Origin: Dokdonella_A sp036518555
Lineage (GTDB): Bacteria > Pseudomonadota > Gammaproteobacteria > Xanthomonadales > Rhodanobacteraceae
DNA: 51,905 nucleotides
Direction of reading: 5' to 3'
NCBI RefSeq assembly: GCF_036518555.1
Contig: NZ_DATDMY010000022.1
Coordinates: forward strand, 1 to 51,905
Shown here: positions 41,082-49,669 of the stretch, piece by piece
How positions within the stretch are numbered: the first letter of the stretch is position 1
Layout of the letters: every line of letters starts with the position of its first letter
Position numbers and translations under genes: made by a program
The notes under the pieces: model-generated
Told to the model about the DNA's origin: nothing
Databases searched by the model: none
What the model saw: the letters and a program-made list of their open reading frames with translations, nothing else

Positions 41082-41386
41082 GGAGTCCCCTTCTCATGAT
41101 GAATGCGCTCGCCGGACCGGCGACCGCGCGTGCGCACCCGATCGCGGACGGTCGTCCTTCGGGCACGTGAGGGGAACTCGAGCAAGAAGGGTGCCATGCG
41201 GCGTGAAGCCCGCGGGCGAGGGAACGATGTCGTTTCGCGACCCCGTGTGTCGATCCCTGACCGTATCGGCTGCGCGCGACGGGCCGCGTGCGACACGCCG
41301 GCCTCCCGCGCGGACAGCATGTGCCTCGCGCAGGCGCGGACGGGCGATGGGCGCGCCGCGGAACGGCCGCGCCGGCGCCACGGGCC
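41082..41386. other. No convincing gene
   Basis: No supported frame is seen between two minus-strand secreted-protein genes. The right end is the 3' untranslated side of the delta-60 repeat gene. Confidence 0.4.
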
Positions 41387-42826
41387 TCAGGGGTCGAAAC
41401 CGTCCACGAAGATCACGTCGCGCACGAGGCGCGTGACGACGTGATCCGAGTCGGGGATCGGGAAGTTGAAGTCCCACAGCCGGAAACCCGCGACGAGCAC
41501 GCGATCGGCTTCGTCGACGAGCATCGTCGTCGGCCAACCCTGCGGCGTCACGAGCGAGGGGTACTCGATCGACACGGTCGCGGTAGGCCCGTTGCCGGCG
41601 GCGTCGAACTGCACGATCGACTGCAGCGTGTCGGGGTTGTACGGATCGGGCGTGATGCCGTTCGACGGCGTCGACACGACGAGATCCCCGTTCGAACGCA
41701 CGACGAGGTCGGTCGTCTGCAGGTTGATGCCGATGTCCGCGTGGGATACGCCGTCGACGCCGAAGCCGGGCGTGCGCGTGCCGTCCGGCTGCAGCGACAC
41801 GAGCAGCACGCCGGTGATCGTGTTGGAGAATTCGTCGTCGTGGTTCGCATTGCCGGCGGCGATGATGCGGCCGTCGCCGAGCACCTGCAGCGCGCGCACG
41901 CCGAGTTCGTCGCGGGTGACGCCGGCCTGCAGCGCGACGTAGGCGTAGCCGCCGTCGCCGAACGCGCTGTCGATCGCGCCCGTCGCGGGGTCGAGCGCGA
42001 GCACGTATGCCTGCGTACCGCGCTCGTCCTGCGCCGAGCCGGCGACGAGCAGGTCGCCGCTTGCGGCGAATGCGGCCGCGTACGCGAAGTCGTAGCCGTC
42101 GGTGACGAGATCGGGGTTGAGGACGACCGATCCCGCGAGCGGGCCGCCGCCGTCGCCGAAGCCCGCGTCGAGCGCGCCGGTTGCGGCATCGAGCTTGGCG
42201 ACGACGATCGCGCTCGAATGCCCGTCGGCGCCGCCGGGATCGGTGTTGCCGACCACGTACAGCGCGCCGTCGCGGTGCAGGATGCGCGCGGCGTCGCTGT
42301 TGAAGCCGGGCGCATTGAGCGGCAGCTCGACCGAACCGGAATCGCCGAAGCCTGCGCACGGCGTGCCGTCCGGCATCACGCAGGCGACCGCGACGTCGCC
42401 GAAGCCTCCGTCGAGGTAGTGGATGCCGGTGAGGTAGAAGCGACCGTCGACGAGGATCGCGTCGTGGACGAGGTTGATCGCGGTATCGGCGAGCTGCCTG
42501 CCGCCGGTGCCGTAGCTCGCGTCGAGCGAGCCGTTCGCGTCGAGCCTGGAAATCGCGACGCGATCGCCGGTCGCATCGGTACGGTGGAAGCCGACCATCC
42601 AGGTCGCGCCGCCGTCGGCGGGAATGAGGCGCACTGCCTCGTCCCAGGTGCCCGCGTCGTCGTTGTAGTTGACGACCGTGTAGCCGTTGCTGCCGTAGCC
42701 GGCGTCGACCAGCAGATCGCTGCCGATCGAGGTGCCGACGACGTCCGCGCGTGCGGGCGTCGACGTGAACGCGGCCGCGGCGGCGACGATCGCGAGTGGA
42801 ATGATTGCATCGATGGATTTGCGCAT
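41387..42826 (-). CDS. Secreted delta-60 repeat beta-propeller protein with C-terminal tail
   Basis: This 479-residue protein has a signal peptide (IIPLAIVAAAAAFTSTPARA). It contains several delta-60-type repeats, each with LDxxFGxGG elements and a DGRxxxAG turn: RLDANGSLDASYGTGGRQL, DAATGALDAGFGDGGGP, DPATGAIDSAFGDGGYAYV and LGDGRIIAAGNANHDDE. The fold is probably a propeller. It ends with DVIFVDGFDP, the recurrent tail at the extreme C-terminus. Role outside the cell unknown. Confidence 0.85.
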   Translation of the reverse strand: MRKSIDAIIPLAIVAAAAAFTSTPARADVVGTSIGSDLLVDAGYGSNGYTVVNYNDDAGTWDEAVRLIPADGGATWMVGFHRTDATGDRVAISRLDANGSLDASYGTGGRQLADTAINLVHDAILVDGRFYLTGIHYLDGGFGDVAVACVMPDGTPCAGFGDSGSVELPLNAPGFNSDAARILHRDGALYVVGNTDPGGADGHSSAIVVAKLDAATGALDAGFGDGGGPLAGSVVLNPDLVTDGYDFAYAAAFAASGDLLVAGSAQDERGTQAYVLALDPATGAIDSAFGDGGYAYVALQAGVTRDELGVRALQVLGDGRIIAAGNANHDDEFSNTITGVLLVSLQPDGTRTPGFGVDGVSHADIGINLQTTDLVVRSNGDLVVSTPSNGITPDPYNPDTLQSIVQFDAAGNGPTATVSIEYPSLVTPQGWPTTMLVDEADRVLVAGFRLWDFNFPIPDSDHVVTRLVRDVIFVDGFDP

Positions 42827-43106
42827 GACGACCTCGTGGTGCCGTGGCGCGCGATCCCCGCCGCGCCGAGGCTCGGGGAGGTGGCGCCGTAAGCCCTCGA
42901 TCGTTCGACAGTGCGCGAGCGCGTGTCAAACGGATCGCGCGGCGGATTTATGCCATGACACAAATCTGCCCGACCCGCACCCCTGCGGCGCGTCGCTTCC
43001 CTCCCGCGCGTGGAAGCGGGCATCGGCTCCGGCGACCGAGGCGCGCGATGTCCGTGTCGTCGGCCTTCGATCCGACGCTCGTCGCGCGGCCTGTGGAAGG
43101 TGACCG

Positions 43107-44282
43107 TCAGCCGTCGAGGCCGTCGGCGAAGATCGCGTCGCCGGCCCACTCGTACGCGCCGACGTCGATCGCACCGACGCTGGCGCGATTCGCGCCCGCG
43201 GTCGGGTGCACATAGACGCTCGTCGGTTGCAGCGCTTCGCCGCCGCCGCTGCCGGGGGAAGCCCCCTGGTCGATCACGCTGCCCGCATCGCCGCGCAACC
43301 GGTAGTCGTAGTGCGCCGCGTCGACGAAGAGATCGGTGCTGCCCGTGAAATTGTGGTCGAGCGCGCTGCCTGCCTGCGAACTGACCGTGCCGCCGCCGTA
43401 GAAGATGTTGTTGCGCACGAGCGCCGCGGTGGTGCCGGCGACCTGCAGGAACGTGCCGTTGCCGCGGTCGTTGACGAACGTGTTGTTGACGACGAAGAGG
43501 CGGAAGTCCGTGTTCGCGCCGACGCCCTCGCTGAGGTAGTCGAGCATCGCGCCGTTCTGGGTCGTCGGCGGCTGCTGGACGAGGTTGCCGATCACGTAGG
43601 ACAGGCCGCCGTTGGGCAGGTTGATCTCGTAGCTCTCGCTGCCCGCTTCGCCGGTGAGGCGGTTGTAGAGGATGTCGTTACGGGCGGCGCGCGACTTCAG
43701 CAGGTGGCCGACGACGGCGTCATGCGACCAGTTCCAACGGAACACGAGCCGCGCGACCGCACCGATGTACAGGTTGTGCGACAGGCCGTCGCCGGCGCCG
43801 TTGCGCGCGAACTCGCTGTGTTCGATCGTGATCGTGCTCGTGGGGCTCGCACCGGCGAGGATGCCGTTCTCGTTGTCGTGGAAATACGCCTGCCGCACGG
43901 TCAGGTTCGCGCCTTCCTGGCGTATGCCGGCGCCGTTCATGCTCGGCACGTGGCAGCCGGACATTTCGACGTTATCGATCGTCGTGTCGTCGCCGGTGAT
44001 GACCCAGATCGCCTTGCCCTGCGCGCTGGCGCCGTTCGCATCGATGTGCGGCCGTCCGTTCACGCCGCGCAGCGTGAGGCCATCCGTCGCCCATGCACAG
44101 ACGTCGCCGGCGTAGCTGCCGGCCGCGTCGATGAGGATCGAGTCGCCGGCCGCGGCCACCGCGATCGCCGCGCACGGTGTCGCGTACGCATGGCCGGGTC
44201 CGACTTCGAGCGTCGCGGCGCGTGACGCGAGCGGGACGAGGGCGAGGGCGAGGGCCGTCGAGACGGCGAAGGACAGGTGCAT
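43107..44282 (-). CDS. Secreted right-handed beta-helix protein with C-terminal tail
   Basis: From 44282 the protein has 391 residues. After a signal peptide (VSTALALALVPLASRAATLE), a beta-helix runs through ADGDSILI-like coils to HSEFARNGAGDGLSHNLYIG and LFVVNNTFVNDRGNGTFLQV. Such folds often bind or cleave polysaccharides, but no lyase residues were identified. The C-terminus reads VGAIDVGAYEWAGDAIFADGLDG, split here as VGAIDVGAYEW and DAIFADGLDG; the latter is the recurrent tail with Leu in place of Phe. The longer frame to 44519 runs through the ABC transporter promoter region and is rejected. Confidence 0.82.
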   Translation of the reverse strand: MHLSFAVSTALALALVPLASRAATLEVGPGHAYATPCAAIAVAAAGDSILIDAAGSYAGDVCAWATDGLTLRGVNGRPHIDANGASAQGKAIWVITGDDTTIDNVEMSGCHVPSMNGAGIRQEGANLTVRQAYFHDNENGILAGASPTSTITIEHSEFARNGAGDGLSHNLYIGAVARLVFRWNWSHDAVVGHLLKSRAARNDILYNRLTGEAGSESYEINLPNGGLSYVIGNLVQQPPTTQNGAMLDYLSEGVGANTDFRLFVVNNTFVNDRGNGTFLQVAGTTAALVRNNIFYGGGTVSSQAGSALDHNFTGSTDLFVDAAHYDYRLRGDAGSVIDQGASPGSGGGEALQPTSVYVHPTAGANRASVGAIDVGAYEWAGDAIFADGLDG

Positions 44283-44451
44283 GGTCGGCTCCGGTTGATC
44301 GCCGATGATCGCATACGCTCGCCCCCGAAGCGCCGAAGCGCCACAGTCGCTCGATCCGCAACGGCTGCAACACGCCGGTCGCGGCGACGGGACGCACTGT
44401 CCCGTCTGCCGCACGCGCGTCCGCGCGCACGCGCGCGCCGGCTCGGCTAGC

Positions 44452-45426
44452 ATGGACGACCCCGTCGCCCGCGCGAGCGCGTCCATGTCGCCGATCATTT
44501 CCGTGCGCCACCTCGACAAGGTCTACGCATCGGGCTTCAACGCCTTGCGCGACGTCAGCCTCGACATCCGTCGCGGCGAGATCTTCGCGCTGCTCGGCCC
44601 GAACGGCGCCGGCAAGACCACGTTGATCAGCATCATCTGCGGCATCGTCAAGGCGTCCTCGGGCAGCGTGAGCGTCGATGGCCACGACATCGTGCGCGAC
44701 TACCGCGCCGCGCGCTCGGCGATCGGCCTCGTGCCGCAGGAGCTGTCGACCGACACGTTCGAGAAGGTGTTCGCGACCCTGCGCTTCAGCCGCGGCCTGT
44801 TCGGCAAGGCGCCCGATCCCGCCCACCTCGAGAAGGTGTTGCGCGAGCTTTCGCTGTGGGACAAGCGCGACAGCAAGATCATGACGCTCTCGGGCGGCAT
44901 GAAGCGACGCGTGCTGATCGCGAAGGCGCTCGCGCACGAGCCGTCGATCCTGTTCCTCGACGAACCCACCGCGGGCGTCGACGTCGAGTTGCGCCACGAC
45001 ATGTGGCGCATGGTGCGCCGCCTGCGCGACGAGGGCGCGACGATCATCCTGACGACCCACTACATCGAGGAAGCCGAGGAAATGGCCGACCGCATCGGCG
45101 TCATCAACCGGGGCGAACTCGTCGTGGTCGAGGACAAGGCGACGCTCATGCGCAAGCTCGGCAGGAAGCAGCTGACCCTGAGCCTGCGCGAGCCGCTCGC
45201 GAAAGTGCCCGACGCGCTCGCCGACCAGCCGCTCGAACTCGCGCAGGATGGCCACGCGCTCGTCTACACGTTCGACACGCAGACCGAGGAGACCGGGATC
45301 GCCGCGCTGCTCAAGCGCCTCGCCGAACAGGGCATCGACTTCAAGGACCTGCATTCGAGCGAGAGCTCGCTCGAGGAGATCTTCGTCGGCCTCGTGCACG
45401 GCAAGCCGCAGCAGGCCGCCGCATGA
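44452..45426 (+). CDS. ABC transporter ATPase (YadG-like)
   Basis: The protein has 324 residues from 44452; the ATG at 44485 is an alternative. The ATP-binding domain is complete: Walker A LLGPNGAGKTTLISI, signature TLSGGMKRRVLIAKAL, Walker B SILFLDEPTAGVD, switch His in TTHYIEEAEEM. The C-terminal 70 residues form the small regulatory domain common in ABC-2 exporters. Its stop overlaps the permease start (ATGA at 45423-45426). The pair resembles E. coli YadGH, whose substrate is unknown. Confidence 0.92.
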   Translation: MDDPVARASASMSPIISVRHLDKVYASGFNALRDVSLDIRRGEIFALLGPNGAGKTTLISIICGIVKASSGSVSVDGHDIVRDYRAARSAIGLVPQELSTDTFEKVFATLRFSRGLFGKAPDPAHLEKVLRELSLWDKRDSKIMTLSGGMKRRVLIAKALAHEPSILFLDEPTAGVDVELRHDMWRMVRRLRDEGATIILTTHYIEEAEEMADRIGVINRGELVVVEDKATLMRKLGRKQLTLSLREPLAKVPDALADQPLELAQDGHALVYTFDTQTEETGIAALLKRLAEQGIDFKDLHSSESSLEEIFVGLVHGKPQQAAA

Positions 45427-46184
45427 ACCTGCACGCGGTCAGGGCGATCTACCGCTTCGAGATGGCGCGCACGTTCCGCACCATCACGCAGTCGATCGCA
45501 TCGCCGGTGCTGTCCACCTCGCTCTACTTCGTCGTGTTCGGCTCGGCGATCGGCTCGCGCATGGGCGAGGTCGGCGGCGTCGACTACGGCGCATTCATCA
45601 TCCCCGGCCTCATCATGCTGTCGCTGCTCAACGAGAGCATCTCGAACGCATCGTTCGGCATCTACATGCCGAAGTGGGCCGGCACGATCTTCGAACTGCT
45701 GTCGGCGCCGGTGTCGTTCGTCGAGGTCGTACTCGGCTACGTCGGCGCGGCCGCGACGAAGTCGGTGATGCTCGGCCTGCTCATCCTCGTCACCGCGCGC
45801 TTCTTCGTGCCGTACCAGATCGAGCATCCGGTCTGGATGGTGTGTTTCCTCGTCCTCACCGCGGTCACGTTCAGCCTGTTCGGCTTCATCATCGGGCTGT
45901 GGGCCGACGACTTCCAGAAGCTGCAGGTGATCCCGCTCATGGTTGTCACGCCGCTCACGTTCCTCGGCGGCGCGTTCTACTCCATCGACATGCTGCCGCC
46001 GTTCTGGCAACGCGTGACCCTGTTCAATCCGGTCGTCTACCTCATCAGCGGCTTCCGCTGGAGCTTCTACGGCGTCGCCGACGTCGACGTCGCGATCAGC
46101 GCGCTCGCGACCCTCGGCTTCCTCGCGCTTTGCCTCGCCGCCGTGTGGTGGATCTTCCGCACCGGCTACAAGCTGCGCAGTTGA
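45423..46184 (+). CDS. ABC-2 type transporter permease (YadH-like)
   Basis: This 253-residue protein has six predicted membrane helices. The N-terminus is MNLHAVRAIYRFEMARTFRT, followed by SIASPVLSTSLYFVVFGSAI and DYGAFIIPGLIMLSLLNESI. The family pattern VTPLTFLGGAFYSIDMLPPF and FNPVVYLISGFRWSFYG near the C-terminus is typical of ABC-2 exporters. It forms a membrane complex with the ATPase encoded just upstream, with coupled translation. Confidence 0.92.
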   Translation: MNLHAVRAIYRFEMARTFRTITQSIASPVLSTSLYFVVFGSAIGSRMGEVGGVDYGAFIIPGLIMLSLLNESISNASFGIYMPKWAGTIFELLSAPVSFVEVVLGYVGAAATKSVMLGLLILVTARFFVPYQIEHPVWMVCFLVLTAVTFSLFGFIIGLWADDFQKLQVIPLMVVTPLTFLGGAFYSIDMLPPFWQRVTLFNPVVYLISGFRWSFYGVADVDVAISALATLGFLALCLAAVWWIFRTGYKLRS

Positions 46185-46394
46185 GCGTGCGGGCGTCTCG
46201 CGAGGCGCGCTGCGCGCTGCGTCGAACGCGAGCGAAACGAACCAGCGGATGCGTTGCGACCCGCATCCGCACCGCGCTCGACGCGAGCCACGCCCGATGC
46301 CGGTCGCCCTGCGCGCAGGGCCGTAGCCGAACGGGCGCCGCCGCGACGGGCACGACGATGCGTTCGTGCGCCCGTCGCGCACGCCTCGACGGCG

Positions 46395-47003
46395 TCAGCG
46401 CGAAGCCGTTGGCGTGGCCTCGGCAAGCAGCACGACCACGTCGTCCGGAAAGGTGCCGTCGGCGAAGCGCGGCAGCGCCGTGAGGGCGCGCGCGCACGAT
46501 GCAAGCTCGCCGCCGACGGCGGTCCGCGCGATGGCGCGCAGGTCCACGTAATCGAACAATCCGTCGCTCGCGAGCAGGAGCCTTCCGCGCAACGCCACCG
46601 GGCCGAATGGCACCGGCAGCCCGCCGTCGCCGAGCAATGGCCGGCGACGCTGCGAGCGCGTGAGTTCAATGAGATTCCCGCCGATCAACCACGCCCGCGA
46701 GTCTCCCGTGCTCGCGCCGCGCAGGACGCCCTCGCGCAGCTCGACGAGGATCGCGGTCGACTGGCCGCCGCTGCGGGACAGTGCGGCATCGACCGCATCC
46801 AACGCCTCGAGCGGCGACCGATGCAGGCCGCGGTGGAGCGCGCGCGCTTCGCGCAGCACGCGCATGGCCGCGCCCGCGCCGCCGCTGGTCCCTCCGGCAC
46901 CGTCGGCGAGCGCGAACACGCCATGCCTCGAGTCGCCCCACCAGGCGGCCCGGTCCTGGTCGAGCCCGCCACTGCGGCGCTCGATGGCCACCGCGAGCGC
47001 CAT
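46395..47003 (-). CDS. PP2C-type serine/threonine phosphatase
   Basis: This 202-residue cytoplasmic protein has the PP2C metal-binding motifs FALADGAGGTSGGAG, then GASTGDSRAWLI and LLASDGLFDYVD, with DDVVVLL at the end. It is shorter than typical PP2C domains but has all the Asp residues. It should dephosphorylate Ser/Thr residues in a Hanks-type kinase circuit. It begins one base after the TPR gene ends, so the two are co-translated. No kinase gene is in the window. Confidence 0.8.
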   Translation of the reverse strand: MALAVAIERRSGGLDQDRAAWWGDSRHGVFALADGAGGTSGGAGAAMRVLREARALHRGLHRSPLEALDAVDAALSRSGGQSTAILVELREGVLRGASTGDSRAWLIGGNLIELTRSQRRRPLLGDGGLPVPFGPVALRGRLLLASDGLFDYVDLRAIARTAVGGELASCARALTALPRFADGTFPDDVVVLLAEATPTASR

Positions 47004-47004
47004 G

Positions 47005-48414
47005 TCAGGCCTGCTCGCGTGGCATGCAGTGGCGCAGCACACGCTCGAGTTCCACCGCTTCCTCGTCGCGGCCGAGCACGCGGTAGAGGAGCGCGAGACT
47101 CCTCATGTCGCTGGCGACGAGCGCGTGGTCGGGTCCGTACGCACGGCGGTCGATCTCGATCGCACGGAGGTAGAGCGCTTCGGCGTCCTCGAGGGGTCCC
47201 CATCGCGCGCAGGCGCGCGCGAGGTTGTAGCTGTAGATGCCGACATCCGGGTGCAATGGCCCGACCGCGGCCTCGGCGGTGCGCAGCGCGAGCGCGAAAT
47301 GGGCGCGCGCGCGCTCCGGATCATCGCGCTGCGTCCACAGCTGACCGAGGTTGTTGAGCGACGTCGCGACCGAGGAGTGGTTCGGGCCGAGCGTCGCACG
47401 CTTGATCGTCAGCGCGCGCTCGTGCAGGGCGATCGCCTCGGTCGGGCGGCCGAGATGTTCGAACGCCGTGGCGAGGTTGTTGAGGGACTGGGCCACGAGC
47501 GGATGGCGCGGGCCGAGGACGCGCTCGCGGATGTCGAGCGCGCGCTGGTACAGCGGCAATGCCTCGCGGCTACGATGCTGCGAGGCAAGGCAGTAGGCGA
47601 GATTGTTCAAGGCGCAGGCGAGCGCCGCGGTCTCCCCGAGCGTTTCCTCGATCGCCTGCGCCCGCCGAAAGAGCGGCTCGGCGAGCGCGTGACGGCCGAG
47701 CGCGCACAAGGTCGTCGCGAGCTTGTTGCAGCCGAGGCCGAGCTCCGGGTGTTGCGGCGGGAGGCATGCTTCGCGGATTCCGTGCGCGCGCTCGAGTCGC
47801 GCGAGACCCTCGGCCGGCCGGCCCATGAGGCGATAGAGGTTGCCGAGATTGGCCAGGCTGGTCGCGACGACGCGATGGTCCGGGCCGAGACGCTCCTCGC
47901 GAATGCGCAACGCGCGCAGGTGGAACGCTTCGGCGCGATGGAATTCCTCGCCTTGCTCGTGCAGCAGGCCGAGCGCGTTCAGCGCGATCGCGAGGAGCAG
48001 TTCGTCGCGTGGCTGCGCGGATTCGAGCGCCGCGAGCGCGCGCTTGCCGACCTCGAGCGCCTCCGCGCGGCGACCGAGCTCCGAGAGCGTCAAGGCGAGG
48101 CACGCCATGCAGTACCCGACGCGGCCATGGGTCGTGCCGAGCCTGCGCTCGAAGATGGCCAAGGCGCGCCGCAACAGGCGCTCGCTTTCGTCGTGGCGAC
48201 CGAGCAGGCGTTCGACGTCGCCGAGATCGAACAGGCATTCGGCGCACGCGAGCGCGTCGCGCCCGCCCTCCCGCTCGGCCTCGTGCAGGGCCGAGCGCGT
48301 CGCGGCGGCCGTCGCCGCGTAGGCGCCGGCGGCCTTGAGCTGCCGCGCCGTTCGCAACCTCCCGAGCCAGGTGTCCCCGGCCATCGCACTGTCCATCGTC
48401 GCACCCGGCGCCAT
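47005..48414 (-). CDS. Tetratricopeptide repeat protein (kinesin-light-chain type)
   Basis: From the ATG at 48414 the protein has 469 residues; 48396 and 48384 are alternatives. It contains about eight TPRs of the 42-residue type, with recurring RLGPDHRVVATSLANLGNLY, LGPRHPLVAQSLNNLATAFE, TLGPNHSSVATSLNNLGQLW and YGPDHALVASDMRSLALLYR. There is no signal peptide or catalytic domain. Such arrays bind protein partners. Coupling to the PP2C gene suggests it scaffolds or modulates the phosphatase. The longer frame to 48666 is low-complexity and antisense to the dioxygenase start. Confidence 0.85.
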   Translation of the reverse strand: MAPGATMDSAMAGDTWLGRLRTARQLKAAGAYAATAAATRSALHEAEREGGRDALACAECLFDLGDVERLLGRHDESERLLRRALAIFERRLGTTHGRVGYCMACLALTLSELGRRAEALEVGKRALAALESAQPRDELLLAIALNALGLLHEQGEEFHRAEAFHLRALRIREERLGPDHRVVATSLANLGNLYRLMGRPAEGLARLERAHGIREACLPPQHPELGLGCNKLATTLCALGRHALAEPLFRRAQAIEETLGETAALACALNNLAYCLASQHRSREALPLYQRALDIRERVLGPRHPLVAQSLNNLATAFEHLGRPTEAIALHERALTIKRATLGPNHSSVATSLNNLGQLWTQRDDPERARAHFALALRTAEAAVGPLHPDVGIYSYNLARACARWGPLEDAEALYLRAIEIDRRAYGPDHALVASDMRSLALLYRVLGRDEEAVELERVLRHCMPREQA

Positions 48415-48572
48415 CCACCCGCGGAAGGCCGCACCGTCGCGCGCCGTCGTCTCGCGTCGCGAGACGGCGGGAAATCGCCGCAACGCGGCGCGCGCCAGCG
48501 GGCGCCGGCGCGGTGCCGAGGACTCGAGCACCGCGCGACCGCGCCACGTGCGGCCGGCGCTACACTGCCGCG

Positions 48573-49571
48573 ATGTCGAGCATCGATGCCGCAGAACCCA
48601 TCCTTCCCCTACTGCACGACTACTGGTCGCGGCGCCTGCGCGCGATGCGCGGCGAGTCGGCCGCACCGGATCGCCGCCAACAGCACCTCGACCGGATGCT
48701 CAGCGACAGCCTCGGCGTCGGCCTCGAACAGATCGCGCGCTTCCTCGCGACGATGCCGAGCTTCGAGGCGCTGCGGCAGTTCGTGCTCGATTGCCACGGC
48801 GGCGCGATCGCGCCGTCGCGCCTCGCCTGGGCGAAGGCGTTGCAGGACGGCAGCGCGTATCCGCAGGACATCGCGGAACGCCACGCATGCGTGCGCGCGC
48901 TCGCCCCCGTGCTCGATGCGCAGGCGCTCGCGCACTGGGACGAGCACGGGTACGTCGTGCTCCGCGAGGCGATCACGCGGGACGAATGCGCGGCCGTGCG
49001 CACCGCCGTGCACGACTTCATCGGGGCCGACCCCGACGATCCGCACAGCTGGTACGTGCCGGGCAAGCGCCAGGGGATCATGGTGCAACTGTTCCAGCAT
49101 CGGGCACTGGAGGCCGCGCGCGCATCGTTGCGCATCCACAAGGCGTTCGCGCAGTTGTGGGGCACCGAGGATCTCGTCATGACCGCGGACCGCTGCGGCT
49201 TCAATCCCCCGGAGAACGGCTGTTTCCGCTTTCCGGGACCGCACCTGCACTGGGACGCCGAGCTCGTCCCGCCGCTCGGGCCTGGCATCCAGGGCATCCT
49301 CTACCTCGGCGACACGGCCGCCGACCAGGGCGCGTTCACCTGCGTTCCGGGCTTCCACCGCGACATCGACGACTGGCTGCGTGCGCTGCCCGCGGGCGTC
49401 GATCCGTACGAGCGCATCCCAGCCGCCGCCGCGCGACCGATCGCCGGCGCCGAGGGCGACCTCATCCTGTGGCATCACGCGCTGCCGCACGGGAGCAGCC
49501 CCAATCGCAGCCGGCGACCGCGCGTGGTGCAGTACCTCACGATGTATCCGGCGCGACCGCTTCGAGAGTGA
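48573..49571 (+). CDS. Phytanoyl-CoA dioxygenase family protein
   Basis: This 332-residue protein has an Fe(II)/2-oxoglutarate oxygenase core in the C-terminal two thirds: DEHGYVVLREAITRDECAAV, the metal-binding HLHWDAELVPP (His-x-Asp), GAFTCVPGFHRDID, and the distal His in LILWHHALPHGSSPNRSRRP with the Arg for 2-oxoglutarate. The first 110 residues are helical and unrecognised. It is probably a small-molecule hydroxylase of unknown substrate. The start is the ATG at 48573. It diverges from the TPR gene. Confidence 0.85.
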   Translation: MSSIDAAEPILPLLHDYWSRRLRAMRGESAAPDRRQQHLDRMLSDSLGVGLEQIARFLATMPSFEALRQFVLDCHGGAIAPSRLAWAKALQDGSAYPQDIAERHACVRALAPVLDAQALAHWDEHGYVVLREAITRDECAAVRTAVHDFIGADPDDPHSWYVPGKRQGIMVQLFQHRALEAARASLRIHKAFAQLWGTEDLVMTADRCGFNPPENGCFRFPGPHLHWDAELVPPLGPGIQGILYLGDTAADQGAFTCVPGFHRDIDDWLRALPAGVDPYERIPAAAARPIAGAEGDLILWHHALPHGSSPNRSRRPRVVQYLTMYPARPLRE

Positions 49572-49669
49572 TCGCTGGACGCGAGCAGGGAACCGCTCAC
49601 GGCCGTCAGCGCGCAGCCACGCACGATGTGGACAAGTGCTACTGTGGGCTCGCTCACAGGGGACAATCC

